64,000 nt of DNA, taken from positions 21,218,826 through 21,282,825 of the forward strand of contig CM026559.1 of NCBI GenBank assembly GCA_015143295.1. Reading direction: 5' to 3'. Every line of letters starts with the position of its first letter. Positions within the stretch are counted from its first letter, which is position 1. Below are positions 22,447-34,390 of the stretch, in pieces. This DNA comes from Tetracentron sinense (taxonomy: Eukaryota; Streptophyta; Magnoliopsida; Trochodendrales; Trochodendraceae). The notes under the pieces are model-generated. The model was not told the DNA's origin, ran no database searches, and was given only the letters and a program-made list of their open reading frames with translations. The position numbers and the translations under genes were made by a program.

Positions 22447-24898
22447 TGTAAGCATGGATTCCGGCCCGCTCACAGTTAGGCTTGTTTACGATTAGGAGTC
22501 GTCACATATTCATTCAGGAGGAATAAGTCCCCGGGTTTATGGATAAGATCTTGGTCTACTTCAAAGTCTAGGTAAGAGGTTCGGTTAAGTCCCGGGGAAG
22601 GTGGTAGAGTTGCCTACGTACTCACATGGGGTGAGATCAGATCGATCGTAGTTTTGACACATAAACTCGTGACGAGGCTAAGGGAGTGTGTGTGTGCACC
22701 AAGGGTGGCTTAAGGTACTAGCCTGGAGACTAGGATATGATTGACCGGATTGGTAAAGTGCATGTTTTAGTTGGAATGGGCCCAATAGACCAAGGGTAAA
22801 CCCGGAGGCTTATGATTGGGCCCGGTAGGCCAAGATTGGGCCTGGAGGCTAAGGGTTAAGCCCAGAGGCTAAAGGTAAGCCCGGTAGGCTTAGGGTTGGG
22901 CCCGATAAGCAAAGATTGGGGCTGGAGACCAAAGAGTGCTTAACTGGAGTTAAGAAATGGTCTAACCATGGTCAGGGTTGCCAACCATGGGTGGTTAAGG
23001 TCTAAGTTCAGTTTTATGGTCCTTGAACACTGTTTTCCAATTTTAGGGATTTTTCTTAATTTCTCCAATGTTAGAATGAGCTTAACTATGGTCAAGGAAA
23101 GAGTTAGCCGTGGTTAAGCTCATTTTACCATGGCTAGGGATGCTGTAAAGTTTGATTTTAATCATTTCTTGCATTTTATGATTTTTAGGATATTTTGGGA
23201 ATTTCTAGGATTTTTCTCCTATGGTTAGACCAACTAACCATGGTTAAAATCAAACTGGGATTGGGTTAGTCCCTAGTTAGGGTCAGGGCAGGTTTAGATT
23301 GGGCCCTAGGAAACTTGGCAGGGTCTATAATGGCCTCCTACCAGGTCTGGGCCCTTGCAAGGCCCGCTGTTCTTGAAGAAACAGGAAAATGGTGGTAATT
23401 ATTCTACCACCATTCTCTATTCTGTACAACATGGAAATGGCAGTAGAATATCTACCGTCATTATCACTGTTCTTTGAACAGAGGCTTTACTGGTCAGGTG
23501 AGGAGTTAAAGGGTGAACCCATGGGTCATGGACCCTCAAGAATTGGTCTGGGGATGTCCCACAGGTCCTGGGCCTGTTGTCCGCCCTGGGCCAGGGTCTA
23601 AGATGGGCCCACATTGGGCCTATCATCACTATAAATGAGAATCTAGAATGGCGGTAGAATAACTACCGCTATTCTGGACAATTTGCTTTTTTTTGTATAT
23701 TAACCATGGTTAAGCAGGTGAGGTTACCCTGGAAGGACCAGGGTAGACTCAGGGATGTCCGAGGAACCAAGTTGAGGCCCTGGAATGGACCAGGGCTCGA
23801 TCAGGTGGGGCCTATGGTCACTGAAAATGGAAGTGCCAAAATGGTGGTAGTGTGTTTACTGTCATTCTGAAAATTCTCCAGAACTGGATCTATAGCCCCT
23901 GATGTTGCATCATACCACTTCCCGAGGATTCCTCATGGGCTGAGGGTCCTTTGGAAGACCTGGGGGGACTGAGGTGACGTGTACCATCTGTAGAGGTGTA
24001 GGGGTGCCACTATTACAGCCTAGGGGGTCCTTTTGTCTATGAGGAAGGCAAGGGAACCCCCCATTTTGGGTTCATGCAACAAATAGAAAATCAAAAAGTC
24101 CCCTGGAAGGACCAAGGGCTCACAAGGAATGCACGGAAATAAAGAGGGGTAGGGGATGACCCTACCCTGTTGTTAGCCTCCGATGGTGGCTACGGCAGTG
24201 GTGGTGCTCAGTGGTGGTGCTGCACATTTGGGGGATGGCCTAGGGTGATCCCAGGGATCTCCTGGTGCTGCTGGAGTTGCTTGAAGGATGCTCGAGCTCG
24301 AAGGTGGCAAGGCAAGGGTTGGTTCATAGAGTTTCCACAGGGAGGCATTTGGCATGGGAAATGGAGGCTGTGGAGGGTGTTGATTTATAGGCAAGGGTTT
24401 GGGGACACCCAAAGGATGAGAACGGAGGTATGTGGAGCTGCAGGAGGAGTGGGGGCTGCTAGGGAGTGTGCCTGGTGTGCAGGAGGGCAGGTAGTTGCTG
24501 AAAACATGAAACACAGGAATGACGGTAAAATAATTACCATCATTCCCCTACTATGCTGAAATGAGAATGGTAGTAGACCCTTTACCGCCATTCCTAGTCT
24601 TTACCTAGAAGGGGCCTGGCTCATGCATGCACGAGTACGAGGAGGGGTGAGTTTGAATTTTTGGGCCCCATAGGCTCAATCCGAAGGTTTAGGCCCTAGG
24701 TGCCTTGGATTTGAGGGTTTAAGCCCTAAGGGCTGAACGCTAAGCTAGGGCTAGGTCCTAAGGCTTTGACTATGGCTTTACCTAGGTTTAGGGTTTGACT
24801 AGGGTTGGACCTATGGTTAAGGGGACTCAATTGGGGATAGCCATGGTTAAAAGATCTTAACCATGGTTAAGGAGGGAAGTAAAAATTTGGTGCTTACA
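22447..24898 (-). repeat. 3' LTR of element D
   Basis: Plus strand begins TGTAAGCATGG (partner TGTGAGCACG) and ends GTGCTTACA. It carries six 27-bp palindromes at 23388, 23436, 23647, 23840, 24518 and 24566 (start positions), and many TTAACCATGGTTAA-like 14-mers (for example near 23244, 23699 and 24858). Confidence 0.92.
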
Positions 24899-24911
24899 GC
24901 TGCCCCTCTTT
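24899..24911 (-). other. Polypurine tract of element D
   Basis: Minus strand AAAGAGGGGCAGC directly before the 3' LTR start TGTAAGCACC. Confidence 0.82.
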
Positions 24912-27603
24912 GTCGGAGAATGCCAAATTGGTAATTTAAACAACAAAGACTGGAATCATCCTATTTTTACATCGAGATTGGATTTTGGGAACGCAATATG
25001 GTGCACGTGCATGCTGTACGAGTGCTGAGTGCATGTGTCTGCCTATATTTGTTGGGGATACAAGCGACTTGGGGGAAGAAGAAATGAGTAAAACCACTTG
25101 TTGGGGACTGGAGATCAGTCTGGTCTACTCATGCTTGGGATGAATTCATGTTATGAATGATGGCGTGTCCCAGAGGTGCTAGCCAGGCAGCGTGGGAGCA
25201 ACGATGTTATGACGTTTAGCTAAATCGATCGAAGGACACACGGGGTGTCAAGAACCCACGGGGTGTTGAAGGGGGACATGTGAGGTGTCGGTATGTTGAC
25301 TAGGCGTCAATGTTCACCTGGGATGTCAAGGACACACGAAGGTGTCAAAAGAGGGACATACGGTGAGTGTCAGCATGTTGACAAAGTGTGTTATGTCAAT
25401 AGAGACTCGATGATGTCAAGGACACGTGGGGGTATCGAAAGAGAGACATGCAGTGAGTGTTGGCATGTTGACAAAGTGTGTTATGTCAATGGAGACTCGA
25501 TGATGTCAAGGACACATGGGGGTGTCAAAAGAGGGACATGTAGTGAGTGTCGGCATATTGACAATGTGTGTTTATGTCAATGGAGACTCGATGATATCAG
25601 GGACACACGGGGGTGTCAAAGAAGAACATGCGGTGAGTGTCAACATATTGACAATGTGTATTATGTCAATGGAGACTCGATGATGATAAGGACAGATGGG
25701 GGTGTCGAAAGAAGGTGGCACGTCCTGGAGGTACTAGCTGGATTGATATTGATATGGCCTAGAGGCACTGGATGTTGATTATGTTAAATATTGCTAAGGT
25801 GCTTTTGGTCATGCAAGGTATGGTGTTATGCTAAATGATGTCATGCATGGGATAAAGGCGAGGATGGTTTCCCATGACTCTTGATTGCGACTCGCGGGGA
25901 TGCGCGGTGTTGGCTACTTTCTGCTTTGCTTGTCGGGGCTGCTTAGTGCAGGTTGGTACAAACGGATCTTAGTATCAGAAATTCTGTTTTGAAAAACGTT
26001 AATAAAACTGTTTGTGGAATTTTGCAAAAGTTTTTTATTTTAACAGAAGAACGTTTTGCTAGCTTTTAGATTTGCCAGTAAATTGTCTTTATCAGGGCTT
26101 AGGGGATTTTATAGTTTGACTTTCACTCTCAGAGAGTGGAGTATGACCCAGAAGAGGTTTCATCTCTCCGTTGGGGATGTTTGGTGGTTGACCTGTTTGT
26201 CTTGCTTGCTATTGGAGATTATGTACTCTGGCCGGGGAGAAGCTTACTGCAGAGCAAATAGAAGCTTCTAGACTCTTACTGTGGAGAGTGTTGAAGAGAG
26301 CATTTGGAGGCTTCTACTAGAGATCCGCTGAGGAATGTGACACTGTTGTAGACCATTGTTGGGGGTCTATCGGGGAGTGGAACTTTGTTGGAGATTGTCA
26401 ACTGTCTACTGGGAGGTTGAACTCTGTTGTAGATTACTATCGGGGAATCTGCTACTCAGTGCCATCTGCTGGCGACCAGCGAGGGATTGTTGGGAATCCG
26501 GTGAGACTAATTGCTGCCAGATTTTGTTGCCAAACCACTTTTTAGCTTTTCTCCCCTTTTTTACCCTTGGAATGACCAAGTCGTGGGTTCACATAATTTT
26601 GCGCAATGAAGCCGTTGCCGATTTTCCTCGTGCCTACGAAGCTGATTGATTTTCGTCTCTTTTTTGCCATTAGTTACAAGACTAAGTCTAGGGGTCACGG
26701 GTTTCTTGTGCTATGAGGTCGTTGCTGATTTTCACTCATGCTCGCAATTTATTGGGGGAACTGATTTTCTCCCTTCATTGTCCTGGACTATGCTCCTCTG
26801 AGGATTAGGGATTATGTTTCCTACTAAGAATGTAGATGTGATATTACGCTTGCACTTGCAGTTTCTAGGGGCTAGGAGGACTTAGAGTGGGACGAAATGT
26901 GGGCTAGGGGATCGATGTTTGGGACACCCTGGGGTTTTCCTTATTGTAGTTGATTTGCAACCCTTTGAAGTCCCCCCCCCCTTTTTTTCTTGCTCCGTGG
27001 AGAATTTTCGTCTTTTATAGAGGCTGATTCTGGAGATTTTCTCCATTTGGGGAAGAAATTGACTTTGTCAGGGAGATTTGTTAGAGAGGTTGTCTTTACT
27101 CGGGGAATATTATGACAGAAGTTGTCTTTGAAAGATCTCTGTATTCCGTAGGGGAGAGAATCTGAAGAGGTTGTCTCTGTAGGGGAGTCTCTCGACTTTG
27201 GAGAATGTTTCAACTTCTATTTTCGGTTTTCTTTGGAGAGGATTCCGGCTTTGTTTAGGAAATTGGCTCTACGGGGGACTTTTGGAGATATTTTGACTCT
27301 GCTTAGGGAAGATTTAGGGGATGCCTGGATCCTTTTAGCGACCGCACCTAATTGTCAGGTTGCCTGCGTACCCTTTGCAAGATCAAGTCATGGCGTAGTT
27401 CAAGCAAATAACGCACAGGGCAAAGGAGGTTGTCCCTGAAAAGGTTTTATGAAATTAGGGATATTAGGCTCAAGGGTCTAACTAGTGGATTTCATTGATT
27501 TTGACAAATGGTTTACATTACTAGGGGATAAGGAGTGTGTCAAGGATGGCCTCCTGTCATTTCCCAGAAATTCTACGAGTGTAAAGCGCCTATCAGATCT
27601 ACC
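24912..27603 (-). other. 3' untranslated region of element D
   Basis: About 2.7 kb without conserved coding between the pol stop and the PPT. It holds a tandem array at 25230-25720 and, at 26050-27350, degenerate repeats around GGGGAG...TTGTAGA and TTTGGAGA. Long open frames in the array are by-products of the repeat. Confidence 0.8.
25232..25725. repeat. About 90-bp tandem array in the 3' region of element D
   Basis: Units start with GGACAC/GGACAG at 25233, 25330, 25420, 25510, 25601 and 25690. Periods are 97, 90, 90, 91 and 89 bp. Each unit contains GGGGGTGTCAAAAG, GTGAGTGTC and ATGTCAATGGAGACTCGAT variants. 3' regions of Ogre elements are known sources of such arrays. Confidence 0.9.
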
Positions 27604-28680
27604 CTAAGCAAATGATCGTTTGACTTTGTCCATGTTGACAGCCTTTGGGAGGTCTTCGTCATCTACACGTCCAAGTCGAAGGGTGCCGCCGAAGAATTTT
27701 TCTCAGATGATGTATAGGCCTTCGTAAATGGGTGTGAACTTGCCCCTCGGGTTAGGACGGTTTGGCAACACTTTCTGGAGAACCAGGTCACCAACTTCGA
27801 TGCTTCGAGGCTTGACCTTCCTGTTGAATGCCCTAGCCATACGCCTTTGATAGGCTTGAGAATGATTGATGGCTTTCACTCGCCATTTTTTTATCTGATT
27901 CAGCTGTTCATATCGGGCATGTGCCCATTCTGCTTCTGAGATTTCTAATTCAATTAACACCTAGAGTGATGGAATTTCTACCTCAATAAGGTGGACTGCT
28001 TCCATACCATAAGCCAAAGAAAATGGTGTTGCCCCCGTTGAAGTTCAGATGGACGTTCTGTAGGCCATGAGTGTGTATGAGAGCATCTCATGCCAAGCAG
28101 AGTAATTGGTTGCCATCTTCTCTATGATTTTCTTTATGTTCTTGTTGGTGGCTTCAACTGCACCATTAGTCTGTGGCCTGTATGGCATGGAGTTGTGATG
28201 CTATATTTTAAACTTCTGACAGAGATCTGTCATCTCCTTATTGTAGAAATTGAGAGCATTTTATGTTACAATCTCATACGGGACACTGTATCGGCAGATG
28301 ATGTCATTTTTCAGAAAATACTGAACCACGGAGGCTGTGACGTTGGCATAAAAGGTTGTCTCGACCCATTTGGTGAAGTAATCGATTGCTACAAGGATGA
28401 ATCGATGTCCGTTTGATGCTTTCAGGGTTATAGGCCCGATGACGTCGATGCCCCAAACTGAGATTTCCATGAAGCAGTGAGGTTGTGTAGCCTGGTCGGT
28501 GGTGCATTGATCTTATCAGCATAGATTTGACACTAGTGGCACTTCTGTACATGCTGACAACTGTAAGATTCCATTATTGACCAGTAGTAGCCCAGTTTGA
28601 GTATCTTCTTAGACAACATTAGCCCGTTCATGTGTGGGCCGTAAGTTCCTCCATAAACTTCCTAAACTATTTGGACAGCT
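27604..28680 (-). pseudogene. pol: Element D integrase
   Basis: The core at 28470-28261 reads GIDVIGPITLKASNGHRFI and AIDYFTKWVETTFYANVTAS, with the first Asp. The Tat-type block PYRPQTNGAVEA (third acidic residue) lies near 28150-28180. The C-terminal domain at 27960-27703 (AFNRKVKPRSIEVGDLVL) ends in a KVKRSFA-like terminus with a TAG at 27604-27606. The N-terminal zinc finger near 28500-28640 is hard to read. Stops at about 28260, 28200, 27960 and 27700 break the frame. Confidence 0.85.
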
Positions 28681-29392
28681 TTACGAGTATCGAGGCATCT
28701 AAGCCAGACCATGTTTGGTGACCTTTTGTACAAGATTCCCTTGAAAGAACAAACTGAATGGCCAGTCTCCTGATTACCCGGCGGTCTGTTTTGGTGGCCT
28801 CGAGTGGGAAGGTCCCGTCCTCGAGATATTGCTTAATGTCCATATACCAAGGCTTATATTCTGATACCTTTTCAATCTCAAGGCAGTAGGCAGGCTGATC
28901 CTGTTGCTGAATTTTGATTGGCCAGAGTATGATGCCCCTGGGGATCTGAACCATGGAGACGAGAGTGGCCAGTGCATCGGCAAATCTGTTGTGGTTCCTA
29001 GATCTGTAACTAAAGTTGATTCTTCTTAACTGAATGATTAGCACGTTGAGGTAGGCCAGGTATGGGACTAGCCTTGCTTTTCGGATGGCTCAAGATTCAT
29101 TTGCCTGACAGATTACCAAAGATGAGTCTTCATAGACGTCGATCTCTTCAATCCCGATTCTTAGGGCTTCTTTCAATCCGGCTATGAACGCCTTATATTC
29201 TACCTCATTGTTTGAACATTTGAATCGTAGCTTAACTGAGATAGGGAGGTGGGCTCCCTTGGGTGAGATCAAGACTACTCCTGCCCCTGTGCCTATGACT
29301 GTTAATGGCTCCGTCGAAGTATAGCTCTCAATCGAGGTATTGTTGTTTATCGGACTCTGCATATAGGATGGCTTCATCTGGAAACTGATCAT
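28681..29392 (-). pseudogene. pol: Element D second RNase H (aRNH) and linker
   Basis: A second RNase H of archaeal type follows the normal one, a mark of the Tat lineage. LYFDGAIN (first catalytic Asp) is encoded near 29310. A frameshift follows, then GAGVVLISPKGAHLPI, CSNNEVEYKAFIAGLKEAL (Glu) and IDVYEDSSLVICQ (Asp). The linker at 29044-28667 contains NFSYRSRNHNRFADALATL, the usual aRNH end (N..ADALATL). Stops at 29090 and 29045 interrupt the frame. Confidence 0.85.
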
Positions 29393-30310
29393 GTACTGAG
29401 ATGTAGTCTTGTGTTAGGCGTTGGGCCAAGTGATCTACAATTTCCTGCTCTTTGATCAAATTTCGAGTCATGTACGTGATGTCAAATTCGGACACCATCA
29501 TAAGCCAGTGGACTTTTCTCTCGGTAGTGGCTGGCTTCTCCAGTAGGTACTTGAGTGGGTCCATCCGGGAGATCAATATTGTCGGATAAGAAAACATATA
29601 GTGCCGAAGATACTGAGTAGCTCAGACCAGTGTCAAACAAGTTTTTTCAAGCGGGATGTACCTCTCTTCATACTCTAATAGGCGTTTGCTGATGTAGTAA
29701 ATAACTTGCTCTTTTCTGCCTGTCTTGTCATATTATACCAGGACGCACCCCATGGAGGTTTCTTGTATTGAAATGTAGAGTAGCAGTGACCGTCCTGGTG
29801 TAGAAGGCACGAGTACTAGAGGATGGAGAAGATATTGCTTTATTCTATCAAAGGCTTCCTGGTATTCATCTGTCCAGACTGTAAGCACGTTCTTCCTGAG
29901 AAGCTTGAAGATTGGCTCGCATATCAGAATGAGCTGAGAGATGAATCGACTGATGTACTGAATTCTGCCTAGAAATCCATGGATTTTCTTTTCAGTCTGG
30001 GGAGTTGGCATTTTGATGATAGCTTTTGCTTTAGCTGGGTCGATCTCGATACCTCTTTTGTTGACTATAAAGCCAAAGAGCTTTCCTGATGATGCTCCAA
30101 AGATACATTTGGCCAGATTCAGTCTCATGTCGAATTCTTTGAGTCTGTCACATAGTCTCTTCAAGTCTTCAAGATGCTGCCCGACAATAGACGATTTGAC
30201 GATCATGTCATCCACATAGACTTCAGTTGACTTGTGGATCATGTCATGGAAAAGTGCTGTCATGGCCTTCTAGTAGGTTGCCCCTGCATTCTTGAGTTCG
30301 AAAGGCATTA
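29393..30310 (-). pseudogene. pol: Element D reverse transcriptase (3' part) and RNase H
   Basis: Readable RT begins with MPFELKNAGATY at about 30310 and continues with VYVDDMIVKS (catalytic Asp pair), FGASSGKLFGFIV and HGFLGRIQYISRF. RNase H follows with YISKRLLEYEERYIPLEKTC and LRHYM. The N-terminal half of RT, with the fingers and the first catalytic Asp (usually in a FMDGFSGYNQI-like block), is missing: sequence passes directly from the pre-RT linker (HRLPLNPG) to MPFELK. TAG stops near 30270 and 29733 add to the damage. Confidence 0.88.
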
Positions 30311-30631
30311 TCCTGGGTTCAGGGGCAGTCTGTGTATCACCAATATTGGGTCCAAGCCGGACATGTCTGCATATGACCAGGCGAAGACGTCATTGTAGCT
30401 CTTCAGGAAGCTGATCATGTCTATTCTCTGCTGAGGGCTCATGGTTGTGACAATCTTGATGAGCTGGAGATTATCCTCGGATCCAAGGTTGATGGTCTCA
30501 GTTTCCTTGATGTGAGCCTGTAGTATCCCTTTGCTACGTTCTAGGAGGTCCAGAATCTCCTGAGGCAGTTCCTCCTCCTGTTCTGAGTCATACTCAACTT
30601 CTGAGAGTTCCAGAAGGGTTTCAGGGTAGTC
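30311..30631 (-). pseudogene. pol: Element D pre-RT linker, putative second exon
   Basis: An uninterrupted minus-strand frame starts at GACTACCCTGAAAC (30631) and encodes DYPETLLELSEVEYD, ILDLLERSKGILQ, then NDVFAWSYADMSGLDP and HRLPLNPG. The FAWSYxDMxGLDP block is the normal lead into RT in Tat elements. The frame ends at the RT deletion at about 30310. Confidence 0.85.
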
Positions 30632-30958
30632 CTGTCAAAAGTGATTTTCTGGCAAATCAATTAGCTTAGTTTAGTATGCTTTTATGTTATTTTTGGTGGT
30701 TTCAGGACACTAGGCCTTCCAGGGGAAGAGTCCATGTGATATTTTTCATAAGCCAAACATGAAATGTTTTTATGCAAAACATGATTTTTGAGTCAAAATA
30801 TCATATTTCATTTATAAAACAAGATGATTGTTGTTTACAAAAGAGTTGACTCAAACAAAAGAGGCCTACAGTTGCTGACTTTGGATTTTACAATGGGAGC
30901 AAAGAGAAAATAGAAGGAGGAGAAGAGTGATGCTTGGTCACTGCTTGCTTGGACCAAC
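30632..30958 (-). other. Candidate intron of element D (Ogre-type)
   Basis: Minus strand: donor CAG|GTTGGTCC at 30958 and acceptor TTTTGACAG|GAC ending at 30632, giving 327 bp. It is AT-rich, with stops in the coding frame. Both boundaries are phase 0, so splicing joins GKIEQ to DYPETL in frame. Ogre elements are known to carry an intron between protease and RT. The acceptor looks good; the donor choice is inferred. Confidence 0.6.
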
Positions 30959-31620
30959 CTGTTCTATCTTGCCCCGGCCCTGGATGGCCTCGATGGTGAG
31001 AACCTTGGTCCACCAACGGATCAATGGTCGGTGACTGGATGATGTCTTGGTGCTGTTGGAGATGGTGCAGAACTGTTCTCCCACTGGATCTTCTATTTCT
31101 GTGGCGTCTTCGACAGTCAGCTCGTCGAACATCTGTGTCATGTTGAACACTTCTGGATCTGGAATCCCTAAAGACTCGACATTGGGATGGAGGTTTGACA
31201 TTTTGGTAACTGGTGCAAGAGGGGTATCGGGGCAGGATTGGAAGGTTCCAACTGGGAAGGTTACAGAGATGTGAGGTCGAGGTTCTGGTTTCGCCGATAG
31301 GATGCTCTTCTTTGTAGCTTAGAGAGATAGTCCTCGAACTTGGGCTTGTAACCTAATCAAAAAGGTGGAGTGTAGCGAGGTGGTACGTATCTCTTTTTCA
31401 TTCCTTGGTTCCTAATTCCTAGACCTTACCCTAGTTGGTAGTTCATCTTAGCCATCATCCTGACAAATGGCGGTATTCCCTGTTTATTATGTTCTTCTAT
31501 CTGAGCAATAGAACTAACCTGCTCAAATTGATAAGTTATGAAGGCAGTTCCCTGCCCCAGCTCCTGGATGTCCCCAAAGGAACTTGCCAACTCCTCTGGC
31601 GGGATCACGATCATCTAGTC
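30959..31620 (-). pseudogene. Element D post-protease region with G-patch
   Basis: At 31614-31380 the minus strand encodes IPPFVRMMAKMNYQLG, then after a TAG, GLGIRNQG: a G-patch motif (GxxxGxGLG type) as found after protease in Tat/Ogre polyproteins. The next open stretch, 31201-30959, has PEVFNMTQMFDELTVEDATE and reaches the candidate donor site. Stops near 31425, 31320 and 31205 interrupt it. Confidence 0.75.
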
Positions 31621-31699
31621 ATCCTGGATAAACTTGTTTCTCTGGTGGAGAGAGGAGGGAATGGCTCCGATTGCATGGATCCACGGCCTTCCAAGGAGT

Positions 31700-31960
31700 A
31701 AAGTGAATGAAGCGGGCACATTAACAACTTAAAAATTTGTAGTGAACTAAGAAAGTCCGACCCCGATAGTCAACTCGATGTCGCCCAAATTCTGCCTTGT
31801 CGAGTTGTCAAAAGCCCTGATTGTCATGGGTCTCTTCTTTACTTGACTAAAGTCCATACCCAAACTTTGTAGCGTAGACAAAGTACAGACGTTTAAGCTA
31901 GAGCCATTATACATTAATATAGATTATAGAGTTATGTTCATGCACTGTACTGCAATGCAT
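31700..31960 (-). pseudogene. pol: Element D protease
   Basis: A frame reading YNGSSLNVCTLSTLQSLG, then AFDNSTRQNLGDIEL, matches the Tat protease in which the active site is normally DNGSSLN. Here the catalytic Asp codon is TAT (31909-31911), a Tyr. A stop lies a few codons upstream. The protease is therefore dead on two counts. Confidence 0.75.
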
Positions 31961-32548
31961 AAAGCCCGGGTATGGTCCCTATCGCCATCTGGTATTTCTT
32001 CTTCTATAAAGGAGAACTCTTGGCTCTAACACTTACCCCACCTTATGCCCTAGCTTTTCTGGCATAATATTTGGTGTTACATGGGTGTTGTTAAATACTC
32101 GGAGGAGTTGCTTCCTGTGATGCTCGGAAGTCAAAACGAGACCCATGATAGAGATCTGGGTTGGTGTCTTACTTTCTTGTTGTGTTATGTTGAATTCTTC
32201 CACATTTTCCAAGATTTTTAGCTAAACTGCAGAGTCTCCTGCTTCCTTCTCTGGGTCTGATACCCTTGCTTTTTCTGTCTCTTTACCTTTCCCTTTTGTC
32301 AGCTCTGCCGCTGGAGGTTGGTACATCCATCCAGATCGGGTGAGATTGGCTATATTTTCACTCTCTATGATGAGAGAGTGAGGAGCGGGTACATGGTTGA
32401 GGGTGAAAGGTTGAGAGGGGATGTAGGGAATCCTGACAAGACCGGCTTGAGCTAGTGCTGTGGGCCAATTGGTGGGACAAGGGATAGTGTAGACAATTTT
32501 CTTTTCATTTGGTTCAACAGCAGGGATCTGTGTTGGGGCCTGGATGGC
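31961..32548 (-). other. Element D gag-to-protease region, unclear
   Basis: Between the gag zinc-binding part and protease. Scattered Pro/Ser-rich coding is suggested in broken frames, but no domain is confidently readable. Confidence 0.5.
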
Positions 32549-34250
32549 CTATATGTTTGACTGGGGGAGAGGAATTATGACTGGAGGTAGGTAAGAGGGC
32601 CAAATGATGTCGTCATCTATTGTCGGTGCGCTAAGTCTCAACTGCCCGGACCCTAGCTCTTCCCACTGAATGAAATTAACTTGATTGTTATGTGGGGAAA
32701 GTGGTGCCTGGTTGATACTGGTATTGCTAGGGGTCAGTTCAACCTTACCCTTATTTAGAAGATCCTGGATGGCGCACTTTAGACCAATGCAAAAGTTAGT
32801 AGCATGGTCTGGGCCTTGATGAAAGGCGCAGTGATGATCAATGTGGTAATTTTTGCTCCGTTTTTCGGGTGGTAAGAGAGGGGTAGGGCCTCCCAAGGTG
32901 AGAAGACCCTGCTTGGTCAAAAAGCCTAACAACTGGCTAAGAGTGTAAAGGAGATGGGTGAAGTTTCTGGGAGGATGGTTTTGCCCTTAGTTTTGTCTAG
33001 CCGATCGGGTATTTCCAGATGCTGTCTGAAACTGAGCGGCTGGCGCTGGTAATCTAATGGGAGCAGCAGAAGATACCATCTGAACATCCTATTTTCTTCT
33101 TGGTCCCTGGGACCACTGTTTCTGCTTATCGAAACTGTTGTTTTAAGGGGAGCAAGCCCTACACTGGAGTGGATAGCCCCACTCTTGATAGTAGTCTCGA
33201 TACAGGCACTCGTCTTGACGATGGTGCCAAAGTCCACTACTGGTAAAGTGACCATCAAAGTGGATTAGGGCTGCTTCAGAGTGCCCATGAACATGCTTGC
33301 CAGTTCCTCCTTGGGGATCAGAGTAGGGATTTTTGCTGTTATTTCCCTCCAGCGGGTGGCGTATTCCAAGAAAGATTCATTGTTGTGCTGGCTCATCTGT
33401 TCGAGCTGACTCCTCTGAGGTCGGAGCTCCTGGTTGAAGGAATACTGTTCCACAAAGCTGTCCATGGCGTCCTGCCATGTCTTGATTTTTTTCTTGTATA
33501 CTAACATCCACCAATTAAGGGCTGCCCCCTTGAGACTTTTCTAGAAATACTGAATGAGGAGATGCTGATTTTTGTTATGCTAGAGCATATCCCCCAAGTA
33601 TAATTTTTGATGTTGTCTTAGGCAGCCTGTGTCATCATACTTATCAAAGTCTGACACCTTGAAGCCCGCGGGAATAGCGTCCCCTGATGAGAAAGTCAGG
33701 TCTTCTAAAGATAGACTTGTGTTGGTAGATGCACCCTTTATTCTTCTCATTTATTCTTTCATCTGCTTGATCTCCTCGTGTTGGTTTCAAAGAGACAACA
33801 TTGGGTCCAAAGAAGATGGCTTGTCTTGATTGATGTGAGAGGCCTTGGGCTATTCTGCCCCATCAAAGTGCTCATACTCCATGTCACCTCCACCTGTAGC
33901 GGATTCATGGGTTAGGTATGATAATTAGAATAGGGTGGGGCTCAGGAATAGGCCTCTCAGATGATTCGCCAGTTAGGATCCGGGGAGAGGGTTCGTCGGT
34001 TCGGGTACCAATTAGAATCTTTAGAGATTCCAGAACTCTGTCAAGTTTGGCCTACTTGGCCGCGATGTCTCTGTCATGAGCTTGTAGGATCTCACTGGTT
34101 CGTTATTGCTGATCTACAGGTTCTGCCATTGAGTCTGAACTGCTCTCTGATAGGATGTTGGTAGGTACTATCTCTGTAACTGGTACCTCTATCTGCGTCG
34201 AGGGCTGTTGCTTCTGTGAGAATTATAATATAAAGCGAGTCATGGGTCAG
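32549..34250 (-). pseudogene. gag: Element D gag
   Basis: The capsid-like domain at 33507-33265 reads KTWQDAMDSFVEQYSFNQEL, MSQHNNESFLEYATRWREI and PKEELASMFMGTL, which is the Tat/Ogre gag pattern. A zinc-binding block, CAFHQGPDHATNFC, followed by LKCAIQDLLNKGKVEL, lies at 32870-32740. Upstream coding to about 34250 (an EILQAHD...LDRVLESLKIL coiled-coil-like stretch near 34080) is broken by stops near 33910, 33620 and 33540. A frameshift at about 32930 joins two overlapping frames. Confidence 0.83.
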
Positions 34251-34390
34251 CTCATGCAACTGAAAAGAACGCAACGGCTAATTATGATTATGCATTATTT
34301 GCAAGACAAAGAATGCAGGAAAAGATTTTTATTATTGCATGGTGGGTGAGTATAGGACTGTGATGCAAAAACGAAGAAAAAGACTCGATC

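Noticed and set aside
23625..23640. TATAAATGA as TATA box of element D
   Set aside because: It is on the plus strand while the element is transcribed from the minus strand, and the 5' LTR lacks this segment.
24170..24559. 129-codon Gly/Trp-rich plus frame and its minus-strand partner
   Set aside because: Lies inside the 3' LTR of element D, with no domain and low-complexity GGTGG sequence.
25293..25778. 161-codon frame with repeated MSRTHGGV-like units
   Set aside because: Product of the 90-bp tandem array in the 3' region of element D (90 is divisible by 3, so the frame stays open).
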